A DNA stretch of 64,000 nt from Podaxis mareebaensis (Eukaryota; Basidiomycota; Agaricomycetes; Agaricales; Agaricaceae), in NCBI GenBank assembly GCA_018524725.1, contig JAEUWP010000535.1, forward strand, positions 82,238 through 146,237, read 5' to 3'. Of the stretch, positions 11,366 to 23,036 are shown piece after piece (the stretch's first letter is position 1; the number at the start of each line of letters is the position of its first letter). The position numbers were made by a program, and so were the translations under genes. The notes beneath the pieces were generated by a model. That model searched no databases. It was not told the origin of the DNA and was given only the letters and a program-made list of their open reading frames with translations.

Positions 11366-13474
11366 TTTTTTTTTTTTTTTTTTTAATCCACAGTTTATTA
11401 CAATAGAGCTAGTCTACTACAAATGGGTACACAGTAGCAGTTCTATTGGATTAGAGAAGAAGAAAAAGGGAAAACAACAGAAAAGAGAACAGATGCCCCA
11501 AACAACATGAATGAAAAAGTTCAAAGTAGTATGCATGTAGACAAAAACATAGGAGTCTGATCTGAATACATTGACTTAGCTGCTTGCACTTGTCTTGACT
11601 AACCCTTACAACCCCCACCTCAAGAGAAGGAAGCCTTTTTGGCTGAAGTGGAGGCTGCATCACATTGGTATCAGCCATGGATCCAATCCTGGTTGAAGTG
11701 ATGTCACTAGTATGGGCACTAGCAGTTGTTAGAGGAGTGGGCACCTGAACAGTTGAGGTACTGAGGGGAGTGAAGGTAGAGATCACCTGCTGGAGTAGGA
11801 GAGATGGGGGGGGGTCACTTTGGGGTTACCCTTGTAACACCTGGCTATGGAGCAGTGAGAGGCCTTGGAATGAGGACCCCTATAGAGAGGACACCTGGGC
11901 ACATGAGTATGACAGGCATTAGAAGAATGACCTTAGTACCAGCAGCACTGACACTGAGGTGTGCCAGTGTAGGCATGAGCTCCTTTGATGAGACAGGACA
12001 CACCATTGATCATGATGTGCCTATTGATGAGAGAGGTGGCTAGGGTGCCACATTGAGAGTCAATTGAGTTGATCCACACAGTGGTAGAGTTAGACTTGGC
12101 AGAGTTTTGGATGACATACAGATAGTACACATCAGAGGAGGGGAAAAAGGGGAAGGCCAAGCCTCAGTCTTGACTTGATCAGCTATGAGGGTAAACCCAT
12201 CAGCTGAGAAGAAGGGGATGTCTATGATCTTGATAAAAGATTAGGACATGGGAAGAGTAATAGAAGTGCTTTTGAGTGTGGAGGGGAGAGAGGCAGAGAG
12301 GGAATTAATGTCTGCCTGGGAGGGGACACTGCCTGTAGAGAAAGCAATGACTCTAGAGTGGAAGCAGTCAGAGTCAACAGTAAGTGCTGATTTGGCCTGA
12401 GAAAGTGCTTGGTTGAAGTGCACAACTAGGGATTGAAGGGAGACATGAGTACTGGCTAAGTTGCTAGTACTGGTGCTTAAGAAAAATTGCTGTCAGATAG
12501 GACTCCAAGTGGCAAAATACAGCTTATGCTGAGTAGAAGGGCTAGGGCTAGAGGGGCTGGGCTTGATGTCATATGAGGGAGGTCTGGGCCTGTCACATGG
12601 AGGTGGAAGGGCACATGAGGGAGATTTAGGCCTGTCATATGTAATGGAAGTCACAGGAGGGGGCTGGAGAGGTACTAGAGCCTGGATAAAGGGTTGGGAG
12701 GCAGGCACTGGTTGAGTGTCTGTTATGACTGAGTCAGCCATTCCATGGAATAACTCATGTTTGCCTTATGTCTTGTGAGCATTGAAAAGCAAGGCAGTAA
12801 TACTGCCTGGAGGAGGGGAAACTTTCCAAGCCAGGGGGATATAGTTGTAGAAAGCACCTCTGGCCTTGAGGAATCTGATGAGTTCACAGAGGGCAGTAAA
12901 AGTGGGTTGGTCACTATGTGATTGGACTTATTGCAGAGTGAGAGCTTGGATTTCTTTATGGAAGTGTCTAAAATATCCATAATGTTGAAGTCATTGTCTG
13001 CATCATTGTCCTTGGCCTTATCAGGGGTGGGAGAAGATGGGAGGGCAGAGAAAGCAGCTTTGGGTGTCATCTGCTTGGGAGGGGATGAGATGGAGAGGTC
13101 AAGCTCTATGTCAGATGAGGACCTGCTCTGGAGTATCCTAGTAGCATGCCTGGATGATAAGGGGGAGGGGGTACTTGGCTCTGGTGTCACCTAAGAGAGT
13201 TGTTGCCACTCTTGTTGTGGAGAGGCTTAAGGGATCCAGCTGCTGGGGTTGGAGGGAGTGTGGATGCCTTGACTGTTCACTTTGTCAATGGTCATCATTT
13301 TGTATATTTTGATATATTCTCAATATGCCTTCTCTTACTGGCAGTCATATTCACAATCTTTGGCTGCTTGGAGAGTCTCAGGTATAACAGATAGGCTTTT
13401 GCCCTTGTGATGATTGCCCATAGTAATGAGTGCTTAACTACAATGATAGTGGTTACTGGAAGAGGAAGGATGTA
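11366..13474 (-). mobile_element. Tad-like LINE ORF1-only retroposon, minus strand
   Basis: On the minus strand the element ends with an AATAAA signal and a 19-base poly(A) tail (19 T at 11366-11384 on the plus strand), flanked by a 14-bp target duplication. Its coding part has a Ser/Pro-rich N-terminus (from about 13190) and then a CCHC zinc knuckle near 11960-11900 (CQCCWY, then GH four residues before C), as in ORF1 proteins of Tad1-type LINEs. Stop codons interrupt the frame, one of them inside the knuckle. No reverse transcriptase or endonuclease follows, so this is a short non-autonomous derivative. It is CpG-depleted. Confidence 0.75.
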
Positions 13475-13488
13475 GTGGTCCTTATCAT
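13475..13488. repeat. Target-site duplication of the LINE, right copy
   Basis: GTGGTCCTTATCAT differs from the left copy only at its last base. It places the LINE insertion inside the terminal inverted repeat of the host element. Confidence 0.8.
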
Positions 13489-14225
13489 TGGTCACCTATG
13501 CTTAAGCTAGGGGGTGGCTATCTCAGTAGATGGTTCACAAATGCTAGGATCTACCAAGAAGGATGATGGTAAGTTAGTGGTGAGGCAAGTGTCCAATTAA
13601 GCACACTTAGAGATTAAACTTCTATCAGTTGAGGATATGACCAATAGAAAGTTTACTACTACACTGATCATCAACTAACATCAATTGCAAAGAGTACAAG
13701 AAGTGATTTGAGATTTAAGAATATTGAAAGCTTGTGCTTCCAGTACATGAACAGCTATTTAAGCATTATGTCTAAGGTCCTAATTGGGAAGGTATGATAA
13801 TATAGTACTAAGTCCAAAAGTCAATCAAAGATACATAACTATGGAGTGGGGACAGACAAGAATAGAAGTAGACTAAAAAGGGATAGAAATAGATCAAGTT
13901 CAAGAATAGTATAAGGTGAGTTAATAAGGGAGAAATAACAGAGGGAAGGGAGATAAGGGAGTAATACTAAAAGGTGTCTGTCCATACATTCTGATTGATA
14001 GACAAAAGGTGTATACTATAAGTCCAAGTCTGGGTGAAGCTGTCTATCAGAGGAATTGGAGGTAAATGAGTCAAGAGATGAGGTAGAGGAGGGAACAGTG
14101 AAGTTCCTGATAAGTGGGGAGTCAGAAGAGTCTGACTCAACCATAGGGCTACAGTACAGTGACTGTGATGATGATGATGACAAAGAGATGTCTGCAGTGA
14201 TATAGGGAGGCAGTGATGGAGCAGC
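13489..14225 (-). repeat. Left arm of the long inverted repeat
   Basis: This is the reverse complement of about 17488-18230 with moderate divergence; shared blocks include CTTCTATCAGTTGAGGATAT. Near its inner end it encodes on the minus strand the tail of the element's protein (segment ISLSSSSSQS, ending HPDLDL). Confidence 0.7.
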
Positions 14226-14941
14226 AAATAGAATTACTATGTAATATAACAATAATAGGGGGAAATGTGGAAATGAAATATAAAAATAGTATTACCAAAG
14301 GCCACACTATAGCAAGTTCATGGGGGACTCTGATTCAGCAAAGGAGATAATAAAGTGACATGAGATTGAAATGCTCACTAGAAATGTTAAAGAAGGAATA
14401 AGAGTTGTAAAGGAGTGAGGGAATGTGTATGTACTTGGTATTGTCTTCACTTAATGCAAGGACTTCTGGGATGCTGTCATGAGGTGGTCTCAGTAATTTC
14501 CTAGTTAAAGACTGAACTGGACTGTTTGTTCTTAAATTGACAAGTCTCTGATGTAGCATTACTACAATATACAAGTACCAAAGAACTGAAGGTAGTGAGA
14601 GTGATCCCTTGCTACTACTAGAAATATACTGACTCATACCAATGAGTGCTCTGACTGGTGATACACAGCTGCAATGTACTCTTAGTTAACCCTACTAAGG
14701 CTAACTTCTGATTCTCAACTTATGGAAACTGCTGGGGGAACTACTGGGTCTTTGTTCTGGCTCTCACTAGTAGGTCACATTGACTAAAGAAAACTCCTAT
14801 AAATGCTTAACTATCACTCAGTGATTGTTGAATATACAACAACCCCCTAAGCAAAGCTTGGTAGGAATTCCCTTGCTTCATCTCACATCATTGAGGGGAT
14901 TTGATATTATAAGTTAGGAGTGATTACAATCTAGTATTACA

Positions 14942-15710
14942 ATGTTCTAACTCAACAAAAGATTATATGTATAAGTACAGAGTCATATAATTTATAATCT
15001 ATATTGTTCTCTGCCCAATGAGGTGTTTTGACAGTGGACATATATATGTTTCTACTGGATGCATGGACTGGTAAAGTATGCATGTATGATATTTATCAGC
15101 TTTTGGCTAACCAAGTCTACTGTATGTGTAATACCATTCATCATTCCTGACTTGATAGTATTATGAATCTTCATTTTCCACATTCCTCACTAAGCTGATT
15201 TGGATCACTGACTGTCAATGAGTCACTCAGTTGGTATCTTATGAGGTCAGTGAATCACTTCTACTGAAATGACATATTGATCCCTTAGTTAGGTAGTCTC
15301 TCTTCTGACTCAGACTTCATCTGCTGAGGTCATAGCTGATCTAAGTCTTTGGGTACATAGTGAGATAATCCCTAGTGTCACTTCACATGAGAAAAGATCC
15401 TTGCAAGGATGTGATTGATGAGTAGTCTTTAGTAATAGAATCCTGACTTCAGTAATAGAATCCTGACTTCAGTAATAGAATCCTGACTTCAGTAATAATA
15501 CTGAATCAATAGCATATGGATGTGTCTAATTGGTATAGTTTTTCTGATCTAAGTGCCTAGACTATATTACTGGATTGATCCTTGTGAGGTGCTGAGGCTT
15601 CTTCTAGTGTGGGTTCATAGTCTGTTATTCTAGCCATAAAACTCAATTGTATTATAATCTAGATACTGCTTTCATGACTGAAAACAGTTTAGGCCATAAC
15701 ATCTCCCCCT
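14942..15710 (-). mobile_element. Candidate LTR with polypurine tract, minus strand
   Basis: On the minus strand a purine run (TAAGGGGGAGA, about 15710-15700) is followed at once by TGTTATGGCC, the arrangement of a polypurine tract before a 3' LTR. A plausible LTR end (TTAGAACA) lies near 14942. No second LTR or primer binding site was located, so this is tentative. Confidence 0.3.
15431..15490. repeat. Tandem repeat, 3 x 20 bp
   Basis: Three uninterrupted copies of AGTAATAGAATCCTGACTTC. There are no spacers, so it is not a CRISPR array. Confidence 0.95.
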
Positions 15711-16523
15711 TACTATAAATGACTACCCTCAGTCATCCTTGTGATGGACTACTGTCAATAGTATCTTATGTCTGTACTGGGTCCCTGACTTTGGTCTGAT
15801 TATAATTCTTATGAGCTATATCCTTGTATCAAGATCCCTTGCTAATTTCTAAGGACTTAATACACTCATCTTATCATGAGAATATCTGCAGGCATATCAG
15901 TGATGCTAGTTAATGCCATATTGTATTCTGCTTATGGAATTCTGTGTGGGCTGAGTTTTTCTGCTATAGGATCCCAAAATTCCATATTTCCTTCTACTAA
16001 GAAATTCCCTAGCTTGAATTTCCAATCCTGAAAACCTATAACCCTGGGAACTTCTATTGTTCTCCAAGGCCATTGCTATAGAAAGCTTAGATGAGAGTTG
16101 TCCAGAGAAGCCTTGAGGTTTCTATAACTCTCAAGCACTTCTTCCATTTAATTTTAGATTTTTATGGATCTTGAGCATTCAGTCTCTGAATACTATAGAT
16201 TAGCTTTGTAATATCTATGACATATAGCTACTGATCCCAATTGTAATTTCATAGATCATCTCCAGAACTTCTGTGAATATTGAGTTCATTTCCATTGCAG
16301 AAACAGAGAGCTCATATTATTGCAACAAGTTGTCACCCTATTTCTAGGATAAACCTACTTACATCTTCTGTATTCTATATTAACTAGAACCTTAATTCTA
16401 ATTAATTTCTGGGGTGAGTTTCATCCAAGTCTGCAGATGTCTGTTTTCTGTTAAATAGAGGACTTGACACTAACTAACTCCTCACTATTCTGCTGATTTC
16501 TTCATTACTTCTCCATATGTTAG

Positions 16524-17690
16524 CTTGATGGCTGCAAATTCTCCCACTGCTGACACCTTGAAGTCCTTGTCCTCTAAGGACTTGGAAGCTTTGCTCACTC
16601 AAAAGTGGGCTGAAAAAAAAGCTGAAGAGGAATGTCTCATAAAGGAACTTGAAGAGAAAGAGAAGGTGAAGGAGGAGAAATGCAAGCAAAAAGTGGAAAG
16701 ACAGGCTAGAAAGGAGGTGGAGCACTAGGCCAAGGAAGAGGAGGATAAGAGAAGAAGGGATGAGGAAGATCACTGGGCTTGTGAGGAAGAAGAACATTTG
16801 GCTTGTGAGTCAGCTAAGAAGGAAGCCTAGGCTCAGTAGACTCTCTAGCTCAGGGAAGAGGAGTGTTATAAGCCTGCCTGACACCTTCCACCACAACATC
16901 ATCTACAATGCCTTAGTCCATGAACTTGGACTTCCTAATGCCTCCTGCTCTACCACTCAAGATATGGGTATACCAGTTGAAGACTCAATCTGCTATTGCA
17001 ATGAAGCTTTCGCTAACTGTCACCTTCCTAGCCATACATCATTATTCTCCAAAGACTAGCTGACACCTGGACCAATCTTCTATCCCACTGATTGTATGAT
17101 GATGGAAATATTACACATCACCTGGGAGAATGCTCCCTTCACCCATGTCTTTGATCCCAATGGGTTATATGTCCAAATGATTCACAATAACTTCAACTCC
17201 ACCTGGGCTCATGGTTGGAAGATGATTCCTTACACTGGAGAGCCAATAGTATTCCTTCACCCCTACATGATGTATCCACCTGAGGTCATCCCACACATTA
17301 TCAAGTATGAAGTTGCACATGGTTTCTACTTTTGAGAAGTAGAAGTCTATCATGTTGATCCTAACTCCAATGAACCTCTAGCCATCCCTCCCCACTGCAC
17401 TCAGCTTCCACCTCTCTGCAGTGTTGACTCTAATGTTCTAGGCATTGACAAGTCAAACCCTGAAGAACCCATCAGTGATCCTCCACTATATCCACTGCCA
17501 TACATTACCACAGACATATTGTCATCATCATCATCCTCCCTGCACCATAGCCTGATCTTCCTCCATGAGTCAGACTTCTCTGACTCAATGCCTCTAGCAG
17601 GGAACTTTACCATTCCCAGTTCTGCCTCATCTCCTGACTCATACTCCTCTGACTCCTCTAATGGACACCTTCACCCTGATATAGACTTGT
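16524..17690 (+). pseudogene. Decayed element protein with a Lys/Glu-rich coiled coil
   Basis: The frame from 16528 opens MAANSPTADTLKSLSSKDLE and continues as a highly charged coiled coil (EEKEKVKEEKCKQKVERQAR). After one or more stops and a frame change, it resumes as YEVAHGFYF near 17320 and ends HPDIDL just before 17691. In-frame stops at about 16726, 17057 and 17332 show it is no longer translated as one protein. The C-terminal part is repeated in inverted orientation in the left arm. The layout suggests a gag-like or accessory protein of the surrounding element; no diagnostic domain is visible. Confidence 0.5.
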
Positions 17691-18240
17691 AATATAAACC
17701 AGTAAACAGTTTCTTCCTTATCTCTGTTACTACAGACTCTTCACCTTGTATCCTTGTATCTCAGCTGAACTTGGATTTGAACTATTCCCTTACTTAGTTA
17801 GTTTCCTTTCTTGTCTTGTTTCTATTCTTGTCTTGGTCTCTATTCCTGTCTCACTCCACTCTGTAGCTACACTTCTATTTAACTCTCAGACTTGTAGCTT
17901 TACTTCATCATAGTTACCAGATTTGGACCTTAGAAGTAAAGCTTAAATAGCTGCTCATGTACTAGAAGTGCAAGCTTCCTATATTCTTAAATCCATCTTA
18001 AATTCAGAATATTGCTCTTACTTTATCTCTGGATTGATGTTAGCTCACAATCAGTGTGGTAGTAAACCCTCTATTGGTCATATCCTCAACTGATAGAAGT
18101 TCAACCTCTAAGTGTGCTTAACTGGACACTTGCCTTGCCACCTACTTACCATGATCCTTCTTGCTAGATCCTAGTGCCTCTGTGAACCATCTAGTGAGAT
18201 AGCCACTCCCTAGCTTAAGCATAGGCAACCAGTGATAAGG
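17488..18240 (+). repeat. Right arm of the long inverted repeat
   Basis: Inverted counterpart of 13489-14225. It includes the 3' end of the decayed element protein and about 550 bp of non-coding tail leading to the CCTAACA terminus. Confidence 0.7.
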
Positions 18241-18252
18241 ACCAACCTAACA

Positions 18253-18957
18253 AGGAGTGCAAATGTCATGAGGTTGAGGCTCACTTGCAGGTGGAAAGTA
18301 AGTATTTGATCCTCTATGTATGTTGCCTACTGATTTTTGGCCATGCATCTACAACAGGAAATAGCCATGTGGAAGGCATGCTGACCCCCAATAATGGCAG
18401 CAATGATGACAGTGATGAAGCCAAACTCAATCTCTCTGGTATGCACAAGGAGCTTGTTGATTATAGTTACACTACAGGTATGCAAGTGATGAATAAGGAC
18501 AATAACAAGGAAGAGGAGTCACTAAGGGATAAAGAAAGTGATTGGGAGTCAGATGATAGGGAATGGGTTGAGAATGATGCAGAGTTAGAGGGTTATAGGT
18601 CCCTTGACTAAGTAGACATACTTTGAATCCTACAGCAAAAGTTTTGAGCATTATAATACTGATACATCCAAGGAATCATGTGCATAAAAATGGTCTTCAC
18701 ATGCTTCATAAAAAGGCTGTCCTCCTCCACTACTAACAGACCTTTAGCCCTGTCTACTCTGGAAAACCTCAGCATCAACCAAACACCATTCCAGCTTTGC
18801 CCATGACCACAGCTAGGTTAGCACACTTGTTTAAGATTCTAAAACTATAAAACACCAAATGAATGCAACTTCTCATCAGAAGAACCTACAAGGCTCCTCA
18901 AAGGTGAGTACATTATCCTAGGCAATTAGGACACTCAATTAACAGGTTGAAAACAGC
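18253..18957. other. CpG-depleted spacer
   Basis: A plus-strand frame at about 18285-18611 is acidic (rich in Asp, Glu and Asn) and ends SLD. It may be another fragment of element protein, but I cannot assign it. Nothing else is supported. Confidence 0.3.
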
Positions 18958-20531
18958 TAATGATACTGGTAGTAACTCAGTGCTATATAATTAACAAGTA
19001 TGAAGTATCATCTTTGTCAACAGAATCACACAAATGACAACAAAAGGCCTGTAAATGACATTAATCAAAATTGTATCAAAGAGTGAAATGCTTCAGAACA
19101 ATTGCCACTCACAGTAACACTATGTATGCATTGTTTGCCTATCAAAAGACTTTCTGCTTACTTGATGTTCAAACCAAGAGTAAAGAAATTGACTCACAGA
19201 CTGAATAATGATACCTAAGGCTAGAGCCAAGTACACTTATTGGTGGCAAGAACACTCAGAGACACAAGAGTATATGCATTTGCATGAAAGAACTCACAGC
19301 AGAGATAGATGTAAAACAAGACAGCTGCAGTATGAAGTGAGATGTAGAAAGCACAGAAATAATTATTCAAAGATTACCTTCACAATATACTCAATGCATC
19401 AAACTATATTTCTCTAAAGCTCTTGGTTCCAATTTATCTGAATGTGTGTTGGGATCAGATGTTGACTCAGATACTGAAGAGGCTGTAGACTCACATATTT
19501 GGATGGTCAGAATCAGGGCCAACAAAAGTATGACTGGATTCTCTTAATCATCAAACCAGATAAAGCATACCAGAAGTTGGCTTACTGATATTGAGACTTA
19601 ATACAACAAGGCATGTCAAGTATCTCATCTCCAACCATCCTTTGAAAATGCAGCCACAGAATCCACTAAAAGTGTAGAATTCATCTAGTGGTGACTCTTC
19701 AGCATCTCCATGCTATCTTCAGATCAAACTGGGGAACTCACAGCTGCTCCACCAAAGATACTTCCAACAGTAATATGATTGGAAGGCTGATAATGCAACA
19801 AACAGAAACACCAGTCTGACAAGAATCTGTTTATCATTCTCCCACATGACCCAGAGGCACAAGCAAAGGATTACTTGAGTGTCATGAGATAACATTAAAC
19901 CAGTCCAACTCACTGTAAAATAAAGTTGACTCACTTTCAGAAGCAAACACATTAACTACCCCAATATCTGACATGACAAAGGTCAACTCAACTGTTGAAA
20001 ACAGGCAATGGGTGCCTACTCACAGAAGATCACCTGTGCTAAGCTGATGCAATCAATGTCTGAATCCCATCCAATCATCCCTAGCACTGTAGGCAATACT
20101 GTCAACAACAATTGAAAGACTATGAGGAGTCCTAGCTTATGAGATAACTAGAATATAAGGCCCACAATGATGAAGTACTGGTTCAGGAGGAAGATGAACT
20201 TGACCAAGGTCCATTTGGAGGCCCAGATGAATTCCACTTCCTGAGAGAATGTCAAATAGTAGTTGTGTGTCTTTGAGAAATAGAATGAGTGAGGAGTGAT
20301 ACAAAAGCAACCAAATCTGAGTGATATGATGACTCATGTATGCTGTCAACATGATGCCTATGGCAGAGTAAACATTGATGCTTTACAGTTTCAAATGACT
20401 TGAAACACTCTTACCCTGAACATACTGTCATAACAACTATCAGTTAATGTCCAGGTCACACATATTCAACAACTCACCTGGCTTAACCAAAGTAGCTGTA
20501 TACCTTGAGCAGCTTCAATAGCTGGAACCAT
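18958..20531 (-). pseudogene. DUF6533 membrane protein, copy B, CpG-depleted pseudogene
   Basis: This is co-linear with copy C over its whole length. The N-terminus (MVPAIEAAQGIQLLWLSQ) starts at 20531, and ILCLCLWVMWENDKQILVRL is still readable near 19860-19800. The last exon shows ILLTKMILHTC followed by a stop where copy C has ILSARMILHTRRLY. Many positions that are CG in copy C are TG or CA here, including arginine codons, which accounts for several of the changes. It sits inside the CpG-depleted block. The stop and the loss of conserved arginines make a working product unlikely. Confidence 0.75.
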
Positions 20532-22035
20532 ATTCAAGGCAAGCAAGGAGCATAAGAAGGTGGGGGTAGTGCTTTGAAAACAGGTGCCTTTAAGCTTTAA
20601 GTATTAGGGCCACAATATATGGTACCATTCTCAAAGTGCATCCATAAGGGAGAGAAACCATTCAATGGCAACCTTGGCATTCCTTCCATGAGTAATAGCA
20701 TTTCCAAAGTGAGAGTCCCCAATATCACAGATGCCATAGCAATAGTCTAATCTTTGAAGCCAATTCATTGAGATTAACTGTTTTCATCATCTCAGCACAT
20801 CTACAAGAAAATCATCAATGACACATCAGTTTTGGGCTGCCACAAAAACTTGTGTATGATGAGTCATCCTGAATCTGATACTAGCAGTCACACTTCTGCA
20901 TTTCAACTTCCAGAAACTTTTTTGTAGCTTGCAGATTTGCCAAGCTGGCAGAGAAGACAATGTTTGACATTCAAAGTTCCACAGTAGTAACCACATATGT
21001 GTCCTATTCAGGAATCAAACTGAGAGTTATTACAACTCTTGCATGTAATTGCTAGTTTATGTGCCATTGTTTGCCTGTCATTTGATGGTAGATTCATCTG
21101 GATACTGGGCAGCCCATACAGCATAGTAAAAGTCAACTCTGTCATCACTTATACCTGCCACTACATACTCTGCCAGCACTCTCCAATTGAAAAAAGTAGG
21201 GCCCTTTGTGCACTAGTCCTCTCTTATACCCTATGCACTCCATCATACCATAAGCTGGACAAGGGAAGTGCTATGGGAGCAGATTTGTAACCCCACTTCC
21301 AGTGAATTCTCAGTAAAAATTGAATTGAAACTGAGCTGCTCCAATCAAGGCTCCTGTCAAAAACACTTTGTGAATGCACCACATAGGCTATAGACTCAAC
21401 TGCAGGTATGTTGGTTTGTGGCATTACCACCTTTGGGTTCTGGAGTACATTATAATGTGACTGTGGTTGGTAAATAAGTATAGGGCAGCCATCATGATTG
21501 TCTGATTTGAGCCACATGTACAGTGTTGAGTGCTTGAATGACTGATACATAATAGCCCAGGCATCAGCAAAACATCCAAAAGATGTTATTGACTTGGAGA
21601 TCTTAAGAAACTCCAACATCATTTTGTGCATATTAGATACTTATAAAATGTTGGCTCTGAGAATGCCAAGCAAATGGACTCATGTACTGGAATTACCAGA
21701 TAAAAAACATCCTTGTGAGATACTGCCTAACTGGGTAAAAGCATGTTGGTGAGATGACTAGTATGTTACCATCATCTATGGAACAATGATATATTAAACC
21801 ATCACTATCAATGCATGACCATCATAGACCCATCATTGTAAGCACCTTACCATCATTTAAGTATCTTTTTGATGACCTTATCATTATTGAGGGGCAGGAA
21901 CTAAATATTTTGAAGTGCAAGGGAGATGCCCCCATGCATCAAGAAAGGACTTACAAGGACTTAGAACTGACCCCTCTCTCTAATGAGACAAAGCAGGTAG
22001 TGGGCTATATATTATAATAATACAAGGCCCAGTAA
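20532..22035. other. CpG-depleted flank of copy B plus unassigned sequence
   Basis: From 20640 to about 21300 this is the CpG-depleted counterpart of 24760-25400, the upstream flank of copy C. From 21300 to 22035 I see only short frames (for example 21811-22017 plus) with no recognisable family. Confidence 0.5.
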
Positions 22036-22107
22036 GGCCTGATAGCTCAGCTGGATAATTGTCTGGCTACTCTTAGGAGGCCTTGGGTTCAAGTCCTGGT
22101 CTAGCCA
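22036..22107 (+). other. tRNA-like relic with perfect A and B boxes
   Basis: An A box (TAGCTCAGCTGG) and a B box (GGTTCAAGTCC) sit at tRNA spacing. The T arm folds (TTGGG with CCTGG) and the acceptor ends pair with two mismatches. The D stem and anticodon stem are poor, so the sequence is probably a mutated tRNA or the head of a tRNA-derived SINE. It lies in the CpG-depleted block. Confidence 0.5.
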
Positions 22108-22200
22108 ATTCTAATGTACCTCATAAACTCAATAGAGGTGTATTGGGATAGATCTCCAGAAGGTGTTGGGGGTTCAAGCCCCTGTTTAGTCAATTTTAGT
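22108..22200 (+). other. Second tRNA-like 3' half
   Basis: About 60 bases further on, GGGGGTTCAAGCCCC forms a T arm followed by TGTTTAGTCA, resembling the 3' half of another tRNA. A preceding TCTCCAGA could be a tryptophan-type (CCA) anticodon loop, but the 5' half does not fold convincingly. Confidence 0.3.
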
Positions 22201-23036
22201 GTTGTAACTGATGGTAAGCTGGTATACTTCAGACATGATGGGACTACCTGGTATACTTTGGACATGGTGGGACTGCCTTGTATTCATCCCTTGATATGGT
22301 AAGCTCATATAACATTGGGTATGTATGCATTAAATTTGACAGAGGCCATGACTGGTAGTGCTTGGACATAACTTGTAGTCCTTATCCTGACTTGTATGAC
22401 CTTGACAGGTCTGAGCCTTTTTACTGATGGGCATCTCAGTGTTGTGGTACTGCAGCTGCTACAGGCTTGCCCTAGGAGGCTCTAGCTGATTATTAACAGT
22501 TCACTTGGGGCTAGCCTCTATGATAAAGCTGGAAGAGAATGGACAAAACGGGGAAAAATAGTGCAAGGAGGGATTGGAAAGGAATGGAAGTTGGTGTAAT
22601 AGCAATGCTTTAGCTCAAGGGTTGAAAGGAAAGGTAGTACACGTATCATGTGTCCTCCATCTCTATCTGTGCCCCTGTCCTCAAGGGATCTGCTTCTATG
22701 GACATATATATCATCAGTTGCTGTGCTCGGTTGCCCATGCTCAGGAGTTCCGAAGCCCAGAGCGGAGTTGACTTGGGGAGAACCCTCCATGTAGTCATCT
22801 TCATCCTCCCTTTAACATTTGCTTGCTTTCAAGGTCTCGATAGTTTCTTCAACGGTTATATCCCTTGTTATGCATCTTGGGGATGTAATTATAGGTGTAC
22901 AGGATTCTTACACAAGCGAGTTAACATCATCAAAGTCGACATCGACGGCACTCAAAAGATGTCCCGAGTCCTTCATGCACCACACAGGCTGGTTGGATCC
23001 TATAGGCGGACCAAGCTGAAGACCACAGGGTTGTAC
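22201..23036. other. Transition from CpG-depleted to normal sequence, no gene
   Basis: CpG reappears from about 22549. At 22857-22935 the sequence resembles 9549-9615 (shared GAGTTAACATCATC), which I take to be a 3' flank common to DUF6533 copies. A minus-strand frame at 22518-22790 has no recognisable family. Confidence 0.45.

Larger units (their letters stand above)
14226..16523. other. CpG-depleted interior, no intact gene
   Basis: Interior of the long inverted-repeat element. Translation on both strands is broken by frequent stops. It contains a 3x20 bp tandem repeat (15431-15490) and a candidate polypurine tract plus LTR on the minus strand (14942-15710). I recognise no transposase or polymerase motif. 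Confidence 0.35.
11345..18252. mobile_element. Long inverted-repeat element, decayed, with a nested LINE
   Basis: The left end begins TGTTAGGGTGGTCC (11345) and the right end closes GGACCAACCTAACA (18252), so the termini are inverted copies. Inside the nested LINE, the inverted homology continues as 13475-14225 (left) against 17488-18240 (right). Both arms include the 3' end of the same coding frame, running outward on each side (left minus, right plus, ending HPDLDL and HPDIDL). This could be two copies of one retroelement fused head to head, or one element with very long terminal inverted repeats. No flanking target duplication was seen. Confidence 0.55.
9541..22545. other. CpG-depleted block (mutated transposon nest)
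   Basis: Across about 13 kb the dinucleotide CG is almost absent (I noticed one near 17009), while sequence on both sides has ordinary CpG density. The left edge sits at the right end of the foldback element; the right edge is near 22545. TG and CA are correspondingly common. The block contains palindromic and retroelement sequence plus a decayed gene copy. The pattern is that expected from cytosine methylation at CpG followed by deamination, known for transposons in Agaricomycetes. Mechanism and timing are inferred. Confidence 0.85.

Noticed and set aside
15431..15490. Short regular repeat as a possible CRISPR array
   Set aside because: Copies are contiguous without spacers, and the genome is fungal.
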